64,000 nucleotides of DNA, taken from contig OU612075.1 in assembly GCA_914767715.1 (NCBI GenBank), positions 3,596,001 to 3,660,000 of the forward strand. The letters run 5' to 3'. The notes under the pieces were generated by a model that worked only from the letters and a program-made list of their open reading frames with translations, was not told the DNA's origin and did not search any database. This stretch comes from Membranipora membranacea (Eukaryota > Bryozoa > Gymnolaemata > Cheilostomatida > Membraniporidae). Both the position numbers and the translations under genes were made by a program. This document shows, piece after piece, positions 36,622-49,617 of this stretch (the first letter of the stretch is position 1; each line of letters opens with the position of its first letter).

Positions 36622-37604
36622 TAAACCTACAAGTATCATCACCAGCATTACCCGGCAGCAGTTAGGAATAAGTGTAAGACTAGCACATAGATAGGTATAC
36701 ACATAGAATGCCAGCAAGAGTGATAATGATATACAACCACACAACTTGGAGTCTTAGATATGAGAGAGCTCCTAATAGTATAGTACTTCCCACCGTATGA
36801 TGTCACAGCTACAGATCAAACTATCATTCAGGAGCAGACAACCTTCACAATAAGTAACTATAAAGTATAGAGTATACTCTAAGAACTGGCAGTGGAAAAG
36901 GTTTGTGAGGCAAGCTAAGGGGCTGACATACATACTGGGATAAACTATCATATTAATTTAGTGTTGTTGTGTTACATGTCAATCGTAGTTGGCCAATCAG
37001 TCTGCTATACCTCATTTTAAGCCCTTGATTTTAATCCTCAACTTGTACTGATTATTTTATAATAATTTTTGTATTCACACCTTTTCCCTATTTGATAACA
37101 TCAAGCGAGCCATCAAAATATATTATGTGACACTTGTGTGGAACTTCTATAAGTCATGATAAACATACTTGAGTTCTTGAGGCCATTTCAATATTTATTA
37201 GATTACGTCTGTCGCTAATGTCGATGGGACAATCAATTTTTAACATATTTGTGTCAGATAACATAGAGCAGAAAAATAGCCAGTCGAGTAGAAAATGGAG
37301 TTTAGTTTTAAAAACTGTTAGGAATATAGAAGACCCAAGTGAGGGTAAACTAGTGTGGGAGACATTGTTGAGCATGACAAAAGGTGTGTGATTCTATTCC
37401 TTCTGTGCTGAGGAATATACTGTCAGCATTCAGTCTATTAATCACCTGAGTGTACATGAGAGATGACTAGGTTAAGCATTGCCTGCAGATATACATGAAG
37501 TGAACAACTACTAACTCTGTTCATGTCTGTGCGTTAGGTAGAGCTTTAGAAGTAAGTCACCTATACTGAGGTCTTCAGTTGTTGTTCGGTGGCCAGCAGT
37601 ATAT

Positions 37605-40600
37605 TCAGCTGTCATATGGTGGCAGACCAAAGTCCTCAGGCTTAAAATCATTGAGCGACTTAAGAATAATCCTAGCCTGAGATTTAGCTAAGTTTATATC
37701 CATATTACTATCAGGTACCCAGACTACAGGCATACCAGCAGTGTGCCCGGATATAACTCCGTTTGGTGCGTCCTCAAAAACAAGGATCTAAAACCACAAA
37801 CAGCCACAAGGCAGAATATAATAATAATAAAGACAGATTATATAAGTAATAAATACACAATTGGATGTGTAAGGCTCCGCAAGTCCTAATTCTAACACAT
37901 ACCACTGTGTTAGATAGGCTATTGTCGGTTGTTGATATGTGTGAGCTGTAAAGGATGAGAGTACAGATCACTTTGAGAGGGTTGGTAAGCAGGTCAGGGA
38001 AGGGTATCAGAGTACAGATCACTTTGAGAGGGTTGGTAAGCAGGTCAGGTAAGGGTATCAGAGTACAGATCACTTTGAGAGGGTTGGTAAGCAGGTCAGG
38101 GAAGGGTATCAGAGTACAGATCACTTTGAAAGGGTTGGTAAGCGGGTCAGGGAAGGGTGCTTGGTGGTGCTTGGTGGTGTTTGGATGCTTGAGTTGTGAG
38201 TTCTGTATGGGGTCCAAATCCAGATTGACATCATTTGAAAAGTTCAATATTGTATAAGTAATCTAATTCTACAATCAACCAGACACACAAAATGAACTAC
38301 ACAAGCCAATATAACACTCTATCCTCAAACAAATACTGCGTACATGCTCGGGCTACATTCTAATGAAAGGAACAATAAATAACCTAATAACTCCTCACAA
38401 TACACAAAACATACATTGGAGTGACTTGATGGTTGCTGTGCTGGGAACCTTTTGGCGCAGACATTAAATACATCAGGAGCAGGTTTACTCTTTGTAACTT
38501 CAGGATCATCGCTAGCGAATACTATGTGACTAAACAGAGAGAATAACTCCTTATGATTGGTTATCTGCAAAATACATGAGTATTATATCAGGAAGGTTGT
38601 TCGCCTGGGATTCAGGCCAACAATGAGGCCTTTTCTGTATTATTGCCGATGTTGGATATTGCGTCTGTGGTGTTGTTATCTACTCATGTATTATTTTTAA
38701 ATGGATCCATGTGCTTGTGATTTGGTTGGCTTATGGGTTTTGGTTTGTTATTGTGTGGAGTTATCTGCTCATGTTTGGTTTGTTGGACAAACCAATGTTG
38801 GTTTCAACAACAAACCGACACATCCAACCTGAGATGATAACTGCAAGTTTTTGGACTGAATCCCAGTCTACAAGGTTGTATGAACAGGGAGGGTGTGAAG
38901 GGTACGAATACCATAGACTTAATGATAATCCTAGACAGGACACTTCGGCATTTCATTGTAGGTGATGTTACGAGATGGATTTGTGTAGTAGCTTGGTGTT
39001 ATCATTGACTTACAGTCCATATACCAGGTTTTTTATTGATAGCTCAACCTGGATTGTGGACAGTAAATCAATGATATTGACTATCAAATGTCAATATCAG
39101 GGTTGTAGCAGGAAGCTATTAACTCCACCCAATGCAGTCCAAGCAAATTTTGCTTTGACTGCATAGGGTGGAGTTAATAGCTTCCTGCTACAACCCTCTC
39201 CCCCTTATCATCCACTCCCCTCCTCCAATATGGTATCTTGGCGATTACACTATTACACTATCGTCACACTATCGTCACACTATCGCCACACTATCGCCAC
39301 ACTATCGCCACACTATCGTCACACTATCGTCACACTATCGTCACACTATCGTCACACTATCGTCACACTATCGTCACACTATCGTCACACTATCGTTACT
39401 GGAAAAACTATCTGAATTAATATCATTTTTCTAACGTTCCCATTTTCATTCATTTTTCTGTTCTCTATAATATGGAAGCCTTTAGCCTTTATCTTTTCAT
39501 GCATATAGAGCCTTTATATCTGAAACTCTAGAAAGTGCAACAACAAATAGCCTGAATAATACTATTTGGCCCACCTTGAGATTATATTTGAATTCGCTGC
39601 CTCCCGTAGCGACAGCGATGGGTACACCCTTATTATGTAAGTGTCTCACCAACTTCTCAGCGCCTGCATAACATTCATTATAGCATACATTGTCGGAATT
39701 CTATATAATGATAATATACCCCTACTTGACTACAAGGATTGAACTGAGAGTTCCACCGATGAGCGGTTAACTCTTTTGAACAAACCTCAGACAGGGGCAA
39801 GCAATAAATAAGCCTTACAACAAATCAGGCTTGTACAACAAGCGATGGTTAAATATTACCGGGCAGTTTGTACAACTTCAATGACCCAAACATGTATATC
39901 ACAGAGTAAGGATATACAGAGGGGACACTTCAACCATGGTTATAGTCCCTGTGGGAAAATCATCAATCTGGCCATCTGTCAATTTCATATTTTATATAAG
40001 AATTACAATGGAGTTTCGTGATGCAGACATAACCACCTATGATAGGTCATAATTCATTCTGTATTTTTCTTAAGAATGATTTCCAACTTCTTTGAAATGT
40101 CCAACTTTCAAGCTATACACCATATCATTGTCATTTTTAGCTAGGATACATAGGCTATGATTAATCCAGGTTTTTAAAATGAGGTTTTTCATATAGATTT
40201 ACATGCGGCTTAGGTCAATACACCGGACATTTCCTAATTTTGATGACCAGCCGTCTATCAATTGTCAAATGTTAATCAATATGATAAAACTCATTTTAAA
40301 AACCTGGGTTACTCATAGCCTTTGCATCCTAGCAAAAAAATGACACAATATGTTGTATAGCTTGAAGGTTGGACATTATTCAAAAAATTTGGAAATCAGT
40401 CTTTAGCATAAATACAGAATGAGTTATGGCCTTTTATAGGTAGTTATGTCTGCATCACAAAACTCCATTGTAACTTATAGAAAATGTGAAATTTGCAGGT
40501 GGCCAGATTGATGATTTTCCCCACTGGATCAAAAACCGCAGGCACTATAACGATCATGGTTGAAGTGTCCCCTCTGTATATCCTTACTCTGTGATGTATA

Positions 40601-43541
40601 TGTATGTTTCATATATATATATATATGTGTATATATATATATACTATACTATATTCGCCGACCAATGTGACAAATGAGACCGTGTGGAAAAAGAAGGAAT
40701 GGAATTAAATAATTTAAAAAAAAGCAGTTTATCATAGGATATGTATATGAGTGGTATCAAGTTGTCAGTACAACATATATAAAATATCTGGGTCATTCTA
40801 AAAGCAAGATATGTAGCCCATACTGCTAGCATAGCGTGATACATTATTACTCCGGTGCATTAAGATGAGATTTTCTGATAACATACCAGGCATAAGCTCT
40901 GATGCGGGAAAGTATTTGACATATCCTTCAGCTGTAAAATTACAATAATCCTCGACAGTGATCGGCAGCTTGAAGTAATCTATGAGTATCTGACCCGATT
41001 CTCTATCTGTGTGACCCATCTGCATGGACTAACAAATAATAGAGCAGCAATATAATCTCCGAGGCTAGATAAAGGTCAGCATATCAGCTCAAGGATGTTC
41101 AAATTCTAATACTGAGAAATCTCTTATACAAGAGAAGGCAAAATAACAGTTGCAGAGCTCTGAGGAGTCACATTTATTCAAGTCATTCAGCGTGAAGTGA
41201 AATATGAGACTTAATATGGTTCAGCTTCTGACTTAATTTTGTTAATAGCAATAACACAGTCATATAGTTAAACTTTTGCATATTTTTCAAAGGACACCTA
41301 AGAGAGGCGGACGGAGGCAACTCTTACGGGCTGTCTTAAAACCATACATATGCATGCGTAAGAGCTTGAGAGATTCACAATGTAAGAGAATATGTTGATA
41401 ATTTTTAAAATAATCATAAGATTTTCAATAGACAGTTTTCTGAGCTCTGATTTAGGCCTCAATTTGGAGTTGTCCTCTCTCCAGTTTGGTACTTTTAACC
41501 CTTGCTGCATATGAAAATGTGCTGAAAAGAGGGTTATCTTGAAAACCGCTTAAAATGGGATAAAAATTATTTTTGATTCGGAATCTGCAACATTGAAAAC
41601 TCATGGTTTTGGAATGAATTTTAGTATTTGGATAGACAATTATAGCATTTTCTGCCTGTTTTGCGGACAATTTGGCAGAATTTTTCATCATTTTCGTCAC
41701 TAAAATTGAGATTTATCAACATTCAAGCCTCCAATGATTTGGAAACCCTGTCTCACAGGGTTTACAATAGTGCAGACTCTGAATCAAAAATCATTTTTAT
41801 CCTATCATATGCGGTTTTCAAGATAACCCTCTTTCAGCAGGTTTTCCCTATGGGGCGTGGGTTAAAAGTACCAAACTGGAGAGAGGACAACTCCAAATTG
41901 AGGCATAAATAAGAGCTCAGAAAACTGTCTATGATTTACTGCAATTTTAGGGTATTTGGGTATTTTTGATGCAGTAAAATTGAGAGGAATTTTTGTGCTC
42001 TAGTTGTGATGTGATGTGATGAAATGTTTCAGCAATATTTTCAACCAAGGATTTAACTCCTTGTTCCAAGTTAAATATGAACTCATTTTTTGACTAATAT
42101 ATCAGAGAGAATTTATAATTTGTTGACCTTGAACCTTACCTTGACCTCCCAGTTGAACTCGTGTCCGTGTTTAGTACACAACTCACTGATCACTTTAGAG
42201 TAAATACTCTCTGTGTCTAATAAAGTATAAATACAATGTAGATACCAATCAAAAAAGCTAAGATGTTTATTCTGAGTGGTATATTCTCAGTCCTCAGTCC
42301 TCCATGACTGTGCCGACATAAGTAGCAAGGCTATAAGTGATGGCTAAATTTGATCACCATCACTTTGTTTCGGTTGCACATTTTTTATAATGGTGTCTGG
42401 CGCTTACTAGAGAAATGGAGCCCAAAATACACTACAATAATATAGGTATGCTTCGTATATGTATGCTTTTGGAGAGGTTGCGTACTGTCATAATTGTCTT
42501 GTCTTATACATGTAGTTGCTGTAATTGTCGTCGGTCACTTTGATGTTACACGCTCATGACGTTAGAAACAACAATCTTCTACAATGAATTACCATGTACC
42601 CAGACACAGAAAAGTTGTACTATTTTGAATGCGAAATGATTTGACTTCCCGGACTGAGAAGTTGTTGTATCTGGACAGTTTTCATAACTTCAATGTTTTC
42701 ACCATCTTTGAACATCTTTAAAACCCCAATTTCAATACACTGCACTGCATGATTTCACTGCACTAAATCCAGAGATGGTGTGATAGTGAATGACTCAATT
42801 TATTTTGTTTTTAACTAAGTTTTAGGCAATTTTTCATTATTACATATCCGGCATCGCAACCTGCAACATGTGAGATCTGGACACCATATATTGTGAAATC
42901 AGAATTATTCTGATCCTTCTCTGACATTATATATTATTCTGAATTATACGAAAAATATTTTATTTAATCTCAATATTTATACTCAGCTGCCCTAACATAG
43001 GCAGCAACCACAAAAGAGCCTCTCCTTGGATGGTGTAATCTAGTTAAATTTACATTTTATCATAATATCTTTTACAATCCAGGAATAACCTGTTTTTATT
43101 TGTAATTTGCGCATTTAGATTTAGATTAATTTGCACTAATTTTGAGCCCTTGTTATCAAATGTTTAGTCTAGCAATTGTTTTATAGCTGTGCTGTTCTCA
43201 AGATTAATATGTATTATAATATGACTAATTTTTACATCAAAATTCTCAAAACCTTTACAAAATGTTATATGTTAACCTTATTATTTTAGTTTCAAGGTGT
43301 TATACGTGGATAGTGAGAAACCAATAAACAATGTATGCCACATGGCATCAGTAAAACTCAAGCACTTCTATTAATCCGAGAGAGCCGCTACACCACTGCT
43401 GAACTAGCTGCCAGATTATAAACGTTGCTTTGGCATTTCTATAGTCTTTAACCAGCAAAAACAGACAACACAACAGGACTACTTACCTAGAAGCAGCCCA
43501 TCACAGTCAAATATAACATGAGTGATCTCCGCTGCTGCCAT
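37605..43541 (-). CDS. PUDP: Pseudouridine-5'-phosphatase (HAD superfamily), complete
   Basis: Six exons: 43541-43487, 42216-42140, 41028-40887, 39663-39575, 38564-38415, 37787-37605, in consistent phase, total 696 nt, 231 residues (human PUDP is about 228). HAD motif I is HVIFDCDGLLLDTE with nucleophile Asp12 and acid/base Asp14. The cap domain covers about 20-90 (GQILIDYFKLPITVEDY). Motif II is IAVATGGS (Thr111), motif III has Lys148 in KSKPAPDVF, and motif IV is FEDAPNG (Asp177). The C terminus LNDFKPEDFGLPPYDS closely follows the animal family. The enzyme removes phosphate from pseudouridine 5'-monophosphate from RNA turnover, in the cytosol. All four catalytic motifs are intact. Its introns carry several transposons and minisatellites, yet the reading frame is undamaged. 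Confidence 0.95.
37955..38157. repeat. 51-bp minisatellite, four units, in the last PUDP intron
   Basis: The unit begins gagtacagatcactttgaga and continues gggttggtaagcaggtcaggg. A length divisible by three creates repetitive ORFs on both strands; these are artefacts. Confidence 0.95.
39100..39196. mobile_element. 97-bp snapback palindrome
   Basis: The arm gggttgtagcaggaagctat continues as taactccaccc and is repeated almost perfectly in reverse (about 39-bp arms), separated by an AT-rich loop. Probably a foldback MITE in a PUDP intron; no clear target duplication. Confidence 0.8.
39249..39397. repeat. 11-bp minisatellite (actatcgtcac)
   Basis: About thirteen tandem units, with a block of 'gccac' variants in the middle. 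In a PUDP intron. Confidence 0.95.
39900..40593. mobile_element. hAT-type MITE with perfect 8-bp target duplication
   Basis: 694 bp. Termini CACAGAGTAAGGATATACAG and the reverse complement ending CTCTGTG form inverted repeats. The arms continue to be complementary deep into the element (aggggacacttcaaccatg). The flanking 8-mer atgtatat occurs on both sides (39892-39899 and 40594-40601). Non-coding, in a PUDP intron. Confidence 0.93.
41431..41929. mobile_element. 499-bp TIR element flanked by TA
   Basis: Starts GACAGTTTTCTGAGCTC and ends GAGCTCAGAAAACTGTC; the arms pair over about 70 bp (including aatttggagttgtcctctct). Each end touches a TA dinucleotide (41429-41430 and 41930-41931), as for Tc1/mariner-like elements. 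No intact transposase. In a PUDP intron. Confidence 0.85.
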
Positions 43542-44047
43542 CTCTCAGTATTCTGTAGGCCTCTATAAATTAATATTTAGTATTAAATTATCAAGTCACA
43601 ATAATTATCCTGAGTCAAAGGGAGGTTAATTATGTGCTGACATTGGAGAATAAATTGGAGCTTTGATAGAAGGTGACTGGTATCAGTGAGCTGAGTTTTG
43701 ATTTAGTAAAATAGATCTTTGACCTTGTTCATCATGTCCTACACACCACTTAGCCAACCACCACAATGTCAAATAGACTGCAGACTATTTGACACAATAC
43801 TATTACACTCGGATTTTGGTTTTGAACAACACAAGATAGGTTGTTTCGAATGATTTTCCTAGATAACAGATATGATTTGCCTCACCTGAGACTCCAAAAT
43901 CAGCAATTCTCCACTTTCTTTCAATTACATTGAGCGATGCTTTTTGAACCAAGTCAACACTATTACTTCGCTTAAAATTCTCTCTCACTTGGTCATTTAA
44001 TTAGGGCTACATCATAATCATTCCCAGATCATCACTTTGAATTTATA
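43542..44047. other. Sequence upstream of PUDP
   Basis: Should include the 5' UTR and promoter; no TATA or initiator motif is evident. A minus ORF at 43803-43988 contains ADFGVSG but no other kinase features and is not called. Confidence 0.35.
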
Positions 44048-44117
44048 TACCCTATAGGAGTTTAATTTAGCTAGAGTTTAATTTCGCTACTATGGTAAGT
44101 TTGTTTAATTTAAGACA

Positions 44118-47100
44118 ATAGACTTAATATACTACCTAGACAGGCCAATAGCATGCAATACTGTCCCACTTAAAGTAGAAGTCAACACTGTCACCACTAA
44201 ATACCTATCAAAATGCAATTAAATTTCACCAGTAGGCAACATACTCAACAATAGAAACCCTAGGTTTAAGCTTTGGATCTGCACCACAGGTCAGTCAGTA
44301 GCCCCTCCACCCAATGACTGCATTTGCAATAAACTGAATTAAGTTGAGAAGCTATTATAATCTCGAAAAAAATGCTTAATCGTGTTATTGAAAGCAATAA
44401 TATTGTTTTTGTAGATGATTTTGTACCTGAGATGACTGTTTGTATTTATTTAGATTGACACAACATAGATAACTCCTTCGATTCTAGAAACAAATTATTT
44501 TATACATCACTTTTTTCCAATAATATATTTATTTGGAGAGTAAGGGTATTGCTGTTACTGAAACAAAATGGTGGAAGAGAGCTTGTAATTGGAATAATTA
44601 AAATTTTCAAATTTAATACTTATTAATAACATCCAAATTTAGAATGAGCACATCATTACTCATCAAATATCAAAATATAACTTTTGTGGTTGTCTTTCAC
44701 TTTAAATAGCGTGACATGATGTAATTAGTTTGTGCTGTGAGTCATAGTTTACTATATATCCATCAATGTAATAATGTGAAAAATCAAGGGACGCTGGGCA
44801 TGAAATCAGCCCCTGTCCAGCCCCTTATTATTCAAACACAAAGAAAATTGGTGAGCGTGTGTAAAAGACCTTTCTGCACGAGATGGTATTCATAATTTGT
44901 CTGCAGAGCCGGAATTTTTTATGATAAGAGACAATCATTAGCCAATAAACATTGAAATAAACACGGCCATTTACCCTCAGCACTTCCTTCACTACTATAA
45001 AAATGTAAAGAACACCTATAACACAAGATCACAAATATTTTGTTGGATGAGCCAGATCTAAGCACCAGCAACACCACCATCATCATTTTTTTCTCAAATT
45101 GGATTGCTAATTTTATTGTCGCTTCACAAGGAAGAATAGATCTGTGCTGTTAAATGAGTATGCAAACTACAGATAGCTGTTGTTCCTGAGTACGTATGAT
45201 GAATCTAGAGTATGTGACAATAACTTAAAATCATTATACTTCAGTACGGTAGTCAAAATCTAATGGCCTTTACCCTGGCCAAACTTAATTTTGCCGATGC
45301 CGGTAAATTTCTTTGAGTTTATAAATGTGATATTGGCGTCAACAGTGAATGTCTATTGCTTCCCCGACCTATACACAGAAACAGCAGCGTGAAAAAAAAG
45401 TTATTACTGAGATGTCTAAAACTTTTTAAACATAATTGCGTCCGATGAAGACCATCCTCTTTTTAGTCGTGTTGTTTTCAACTGTGCAAAGGTATCCTCT
45501 CGCCTACATACCATCTATTGCCCACCAAAGTGCAGGACAGGAAAGCATTTAAAGAGCTTTTTCCATACTACATGTCAGCTCACAACAGAATTTAAAATCC
45601 AATCCTATCGCCTGTTAATATAATGATTGTTATAATAAGCCAAACCAAACCAGAACACGTCATCATCTGAGCAAATGGAACTACATGTAGTGATGAAACT
45701 ACAGAGGAAAAAAGATGGAAGCATGTGACTCTAATAATTTCCAAAACTGGAAAATGAAAGACAGTGGCCAAACTTATTTTTGCCGATGCCGGTAAGGTTC
45801 CTGGAGTTTTAGAGTTTATCAATGTGATATCGGCGTCAACAGTGAATGTCAATTAGAGTGATATTTGAAAAGTACAATTCCTGTAATGATCATTATTATT
45901 TTTCTTATCGTTACATTCACATTATTCTTATTAAATAGTTAATAATTCCCATAAAAACTATTTCAGCTTCATCAAGGTGGAGCCCTGCAGACATCTCTAT
46001 ACTTCTCAAGATAGTGCAGCACACTCAACAGTGAAATTGACAATGTGTCCTTACAGAGGGATTTTTTAGTCATTGCAGAAGGGATTGTTGCTGCTCATTA
46101 ATTCAAAAACTTCTCTGGCTGTCTAAATAAAGGCTTCGGAAACGTTATTTTGTGACTCAAACTGGTTTCTATACTAATAGCCATTATTCATACTAAACCT
46201 TAGCTCATACCAACAAAAATTTATTGCAGGCTCCGGAGGTTTGTGCTTGTGAGCAGCCATGATGCATATGAGCACGCAATTCTTGGCTGAGTCAAGCAAT
46301 AATGCTGGTGATCGTTTGGCCGGCATTTATTTTCCAGTCTTGGAAATTATTAGAATCACTGCTTCCATCCTTTTTCTGTAGTTTCCTCATTACATATAGT
46401 TCCATTTTCTCAGATGATAACGTGTCCTGCTGTAATAACTACTTTTCCACACTGCTGTGTCTGTGAATAGGCCAAGGAAGCAATTGACATTCACTGTTGA
46501 TGCCGATACCACAGTGATAAACTCAAACAACCTTACCGGCATCGGCAAAATTAAGTTTGGTCACAGTAAAGGCCAATAGATTTTGACTACAGTACTGAAG
46601 TATAACAATTTTAAGTTATTGTCATATACTCTAGATTCATCATACGTACTCAGGAACAACAGCTATCTGTAGTTTGCATACTCAATTTACAGCACAGATC
46701 TATTCTTCCTTGTGAAGCAACAATAAAATTGGCAATCCAATTTGAACTGGTTGTGTGCAATTTTGAAGAAAAAAACGATGATGGTGGTGATAAGATCTGG
46801 CTCATCCAACAATACATTTTTGATATTGTGTTATATGTATTCTTTACATTTTTATAGTAGTGATGAACTAATGGAAGTGCTGAGGGTAAATGGCTGTGTT
46901 TATTTCAGTGTTTATTGGCCAATGATTGTCTCTTATCATAAAAAGTTCCGGCTCTGGGGACAAATTATTAATACCATCTCGTGCGGAAAGGTCTTTTACA
47001 TACACTCACCAATTTTCTTCGTGTTTGAATAATGAGGGGCTGGACAGGGGCCGATATCATGCCCAGCATCCCTTGATTTTTCACATTATTTCATTGAATT

Positions 47101-47220
47101 GTATATAGTAAACTATGGCTCACAGCACAAACTAATTACGTCATGTCATGCTATTTAAGTGGGACATTATGATCAGTGAAGCATAAGCATTGTCCTGTCT
47201 AGGTAGTATATTAAGTCTAT
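44118..47220. mobile_element. 3.1-kb foldback element (long inverted repeat)
   Basis: The left end atagacttaatatactacct is matched by aggtagtatattaagtctat at the right end. Complementarity runs in many blocks: the tgtcccactta block, agcccctgtccag, tgtttattggccaatgattg, the cataCGTACTCAGGAACAAC block and gccgatgccggtaa. The left arm is longer because the block ggccaaacttaattttgccg is present twice there (near 45285 and 45775) and once, inverted, in the right arm (near 46540). A central unpaired part lies near 45860-46310. Frequent ORFs are interrupted and unconserved. Confidence 0.8.
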
Positions 47221-47236
47221 GTTTAGGGCATAACCC

Positions 47237-47300
47237 TCCATCTGATTGCAAAGCAGACACTTAGACCACCACTACACCACACTGCCTTGCATGCAAAGGT
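47237..47300 (-). repeat. tRNA-like sequence (tRNA-Ala UGC-like relic)
   Basis: On the minus strand GTGGTGTAGTGGTGGTC followed by TGCTTTGCAATCAGA resembles the A box and anticodon arm of tRNA-Ala(UGC). The T arm is degenerate (GGGTTATGCCC), so this is a pseudogene or SINE head, not a working tRNA. Confidence 0.4.
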
Positions 47301-47629
47301 AAGGTGTATTCCTCTATAATTGTACATTGTTTATGAAACTGAGTGGTGTTTATTGCTTAGGAAGTAATTTCCGCTATCATAAAATTTCGCTACTTACCGT
47401 AAGGTCGCGTATTGTAGCCGCATGGTTAATGTCCATGAGTGGTTAAAACTTAGTCAAGCATACCGCGGTTATAATAAGGGCATTGTTTCCAAATTCTATA
47501 GGCAGGCGGCTAATGAGTGAACATACATACTTACTCAGTTGTAACATGCTAGCATTGACTATATATCTCTTATTTTTATTAACAATATCCCACCTCAGAA
47601 GAAACATATAAAATTGGAGAGCTCAATGT

Positions 47630-47697
47630 ATGATAATTTTATGTAGGTGTAACAGTCAAGCAGTTGTTGCCTCGTTACACCTACATAAAATTATCAT
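47630..47697. repeat. Perfect 24-bp stem hairpin
   Basis: atgataattttatgtaggtg plus taac pairs exactly with gttacacctacataaaatta plus tcat across a 20-nt loop, inside the 4.07-kb element. Confidence 0.85.
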
Positions 47698-48114
47698 CCA
47701 ATTAGAAACGATCTGACCAATAGTTAACCAATCAGCATTCTTCTTCTCCAACTAGTAGTCGATGCAATGATTATTATTATGGCAGACAGAAATGTATCAT
47801 AATGTTTTGTTTTGAAGAAGTAAGTAGGTCAGCTGTGGGCTGTGGTCAGGTCTATACAGTGTGGTGGGAGGGCATTAGCATGTCACACATAGTGTGCACA
47901 TTTCTTGATCATTATATTGCCTGGGCGGCTAGATATTGCGGTTAAATGACAGTGGGCTTGCTGGTGTGATATGGCAAAAATCTGTGTTTTGTTTCCTAAA
48001 TTAATCCAGGCCTGTTCACCAACAAGCCACGTGGTTACAATACGCGACCTTACGGCAGGCAAAAACGCGAAAAGCGAATCCTAAATGCCGCGAAAACTAA
48101 ACTCCTATAGGGTA

Positions 48115-48905
48115 GTGCACAACTCAGAAACAGGAACTCTAGTAGGCCTCGCTAACACAGCAAGGAGTGGTCATATAGTGATGTCAGCAGGTTTTATTGG
48201 ATGTAGCTGTCATGTTGAACGGGAGACACAGACCCATCCCTTGTGCAAGTCTAGCAGTGCCCCAGTCTTCTTGAGGCCTTGTCAACTGGGATACTCTACG
48301 GAGAAAAATGGCCTCGTCCACTGCAACACTGGTCCACCAGGCTTGCACAGACTGTGTTGAATGTCAGTGTGCACTTTTTCTGTGGTTTATACAAATCATT
48401 TTAGTGTCATTAAGTGCTCCATTACAAAAATTTATGCAGTTCTGAATGGGCACTAAAAGCCTTTGTAATGTCCAGGGGTCTTGCACAAGCTTGTCAGTTG
48501 AATTGTTAAACCCATACATGCCATCCTGTACGCATAAAGCGTTTATGAACGTTTATTTGACACTAATTGAGTTAAAAACGCAACACGCTAGCTGTACTCA
48601 TTTATGGTTTTCCAAACACCTGTTTATCTAATTGGGTAATCAAAAACGCATATTTAGTGTTTACTATGCTTCAGCTTACTTGCATAATCTTGTCATTGTT
48701 GATTAAAAGTCTAAAACTCTAGTATTGCCAACAGTGCTACTGAGAAGAGCCTCGTTCTGTGATTAGAGGATATTTTGCACGTAGCGCGAAAACAATTTTG
48801 AGGCAATTTCTGGTCATAAAAGGCACCCTGGAGTTTGTAAGCATTTTAAGCATTTTGCAAATTTTTGTAGGCATTTTGGAAAATTTAGGTTGGCAAGTCT
48901 GTCAA
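48115..48905. other. Intergenic, no supported gene
   Basis: A plus ORF at 48085-48360 starts inside the transposon terminus and shows no family features. Nothing else is recognised. Confidence 0.4.
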
Positions 48906-49617
48906 AACCATAGGACTGCCGCAGTTCCTGATTTTGGGCTTGGTGTGGGTGGGGGGTGGGGGGGGGGGGTGTGAAGGATGGAAGCTCTATTTGCTTTGCA
49001 GTTCTGAGTTTTTAAGTAAACATGATTTTTAACTAATCAAGTTTTTTACAATTCCCATACTACAAACTATTACCGGTAGGGGAGAAGAGAAGACAACTAT
49101 ATCGCCCATTCCGCACATTTGAGTTATCTTCTCTTATCCCCTACCGGTAATAGTTTGTAGTATGAGAATTGTGAAAAACTTGAATGGTTAAAAATCATCA
49201 TAACAAACTAAAGTACAGTTATGCTGTAGTATGTTGGATAGGCCCTTGGGGCCGATGTCAGGGAGACATGCCCCAATGCACCTATGAGAGTTGTGTAACA
49301 AAAGGCCTTTTGTTTTGTGAACAAAGGAGTACAATGGCAGGCAAAGTGTGCTTGTCTGAATACATGATGGATTCGTGTGATTGCATGCTGGGGCGCGTGT
49401 ATGCTAGGCTCAATTCTCCACTTTTGCTACACTCATTTGTGGGTGTACACAATCCACCCGCTGCTACGATATGTAGGAACCACTGGTAAAGGGTATTTCA
49501 CAACTGTACTTTATTTTGTAATGATGTTTACTTAAAAACTCAGAATTGCAAAGCAAATAGAGCCTCCATCCTTCCCACCCCCAACCCAAAATCAGGAACT
49601 GCGGCAGTCCTATGGTT
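48906..49617. mobile_element. Nested palindromic element
   Basis: The outer arms aaccataggactgccgcagt (48906) and its reverse complement ending cctatggtt (49617) pair over more than 100 bp, including the G-rich tract at 48950. Inside, 49037-49188 is a second palindrome centred near 49115 (actattaccggtaggggaga against its complement). Two snapback elements are therefore nested, or one has a compound arm. Confidence 0.75.

Larger units (their letters stand above)
44048..48114. mobile_element. 4.07-kb element with perfect 17-bp inverted ends
   Basis: The ends TACCCTATAGGAGTTTA (44048-44064) and TAAACTCCTATAGGGTA (48098-48114) are exact reverse complements, with TA outermost as a likely target duplication. 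Further inverted segments occur inside, for example taaggtcgcgtattgta (about 47405) against tacaatacgcgacctta (about 48037). A 3.1-kb foldback has inserted in it. No coding potential was recognised. Confidence 0.75.

Noticed and set aside
37774-38257. Long repetitive ORFs on both strands in the last PUDP intron
   Set aside because: Produced by a 51-bp tandem repeat, a multiple of three, lying between two well-defined PUDP exons.
39168-39434. SSHYRHTIVTL repeat ORFs
   Set aside because: The 11-bp minisatellite reads open in all three frames; intronic.
43803-43988. Minus ORF with ADFGVSG resembling a kinase DFG motif
   Set aside because: Spacing to an upstream Asp is kinase-like, but the catalytic-loop Lys and Asn, the VAIK and APE regions and any neighbouring kinase exons are missing. 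Probably chance.
47237-47300. Functional tRNA-Ala gene
   Set aside because: The anticodon region fits, but the T arm is degenerate and it lies inside a transposon.
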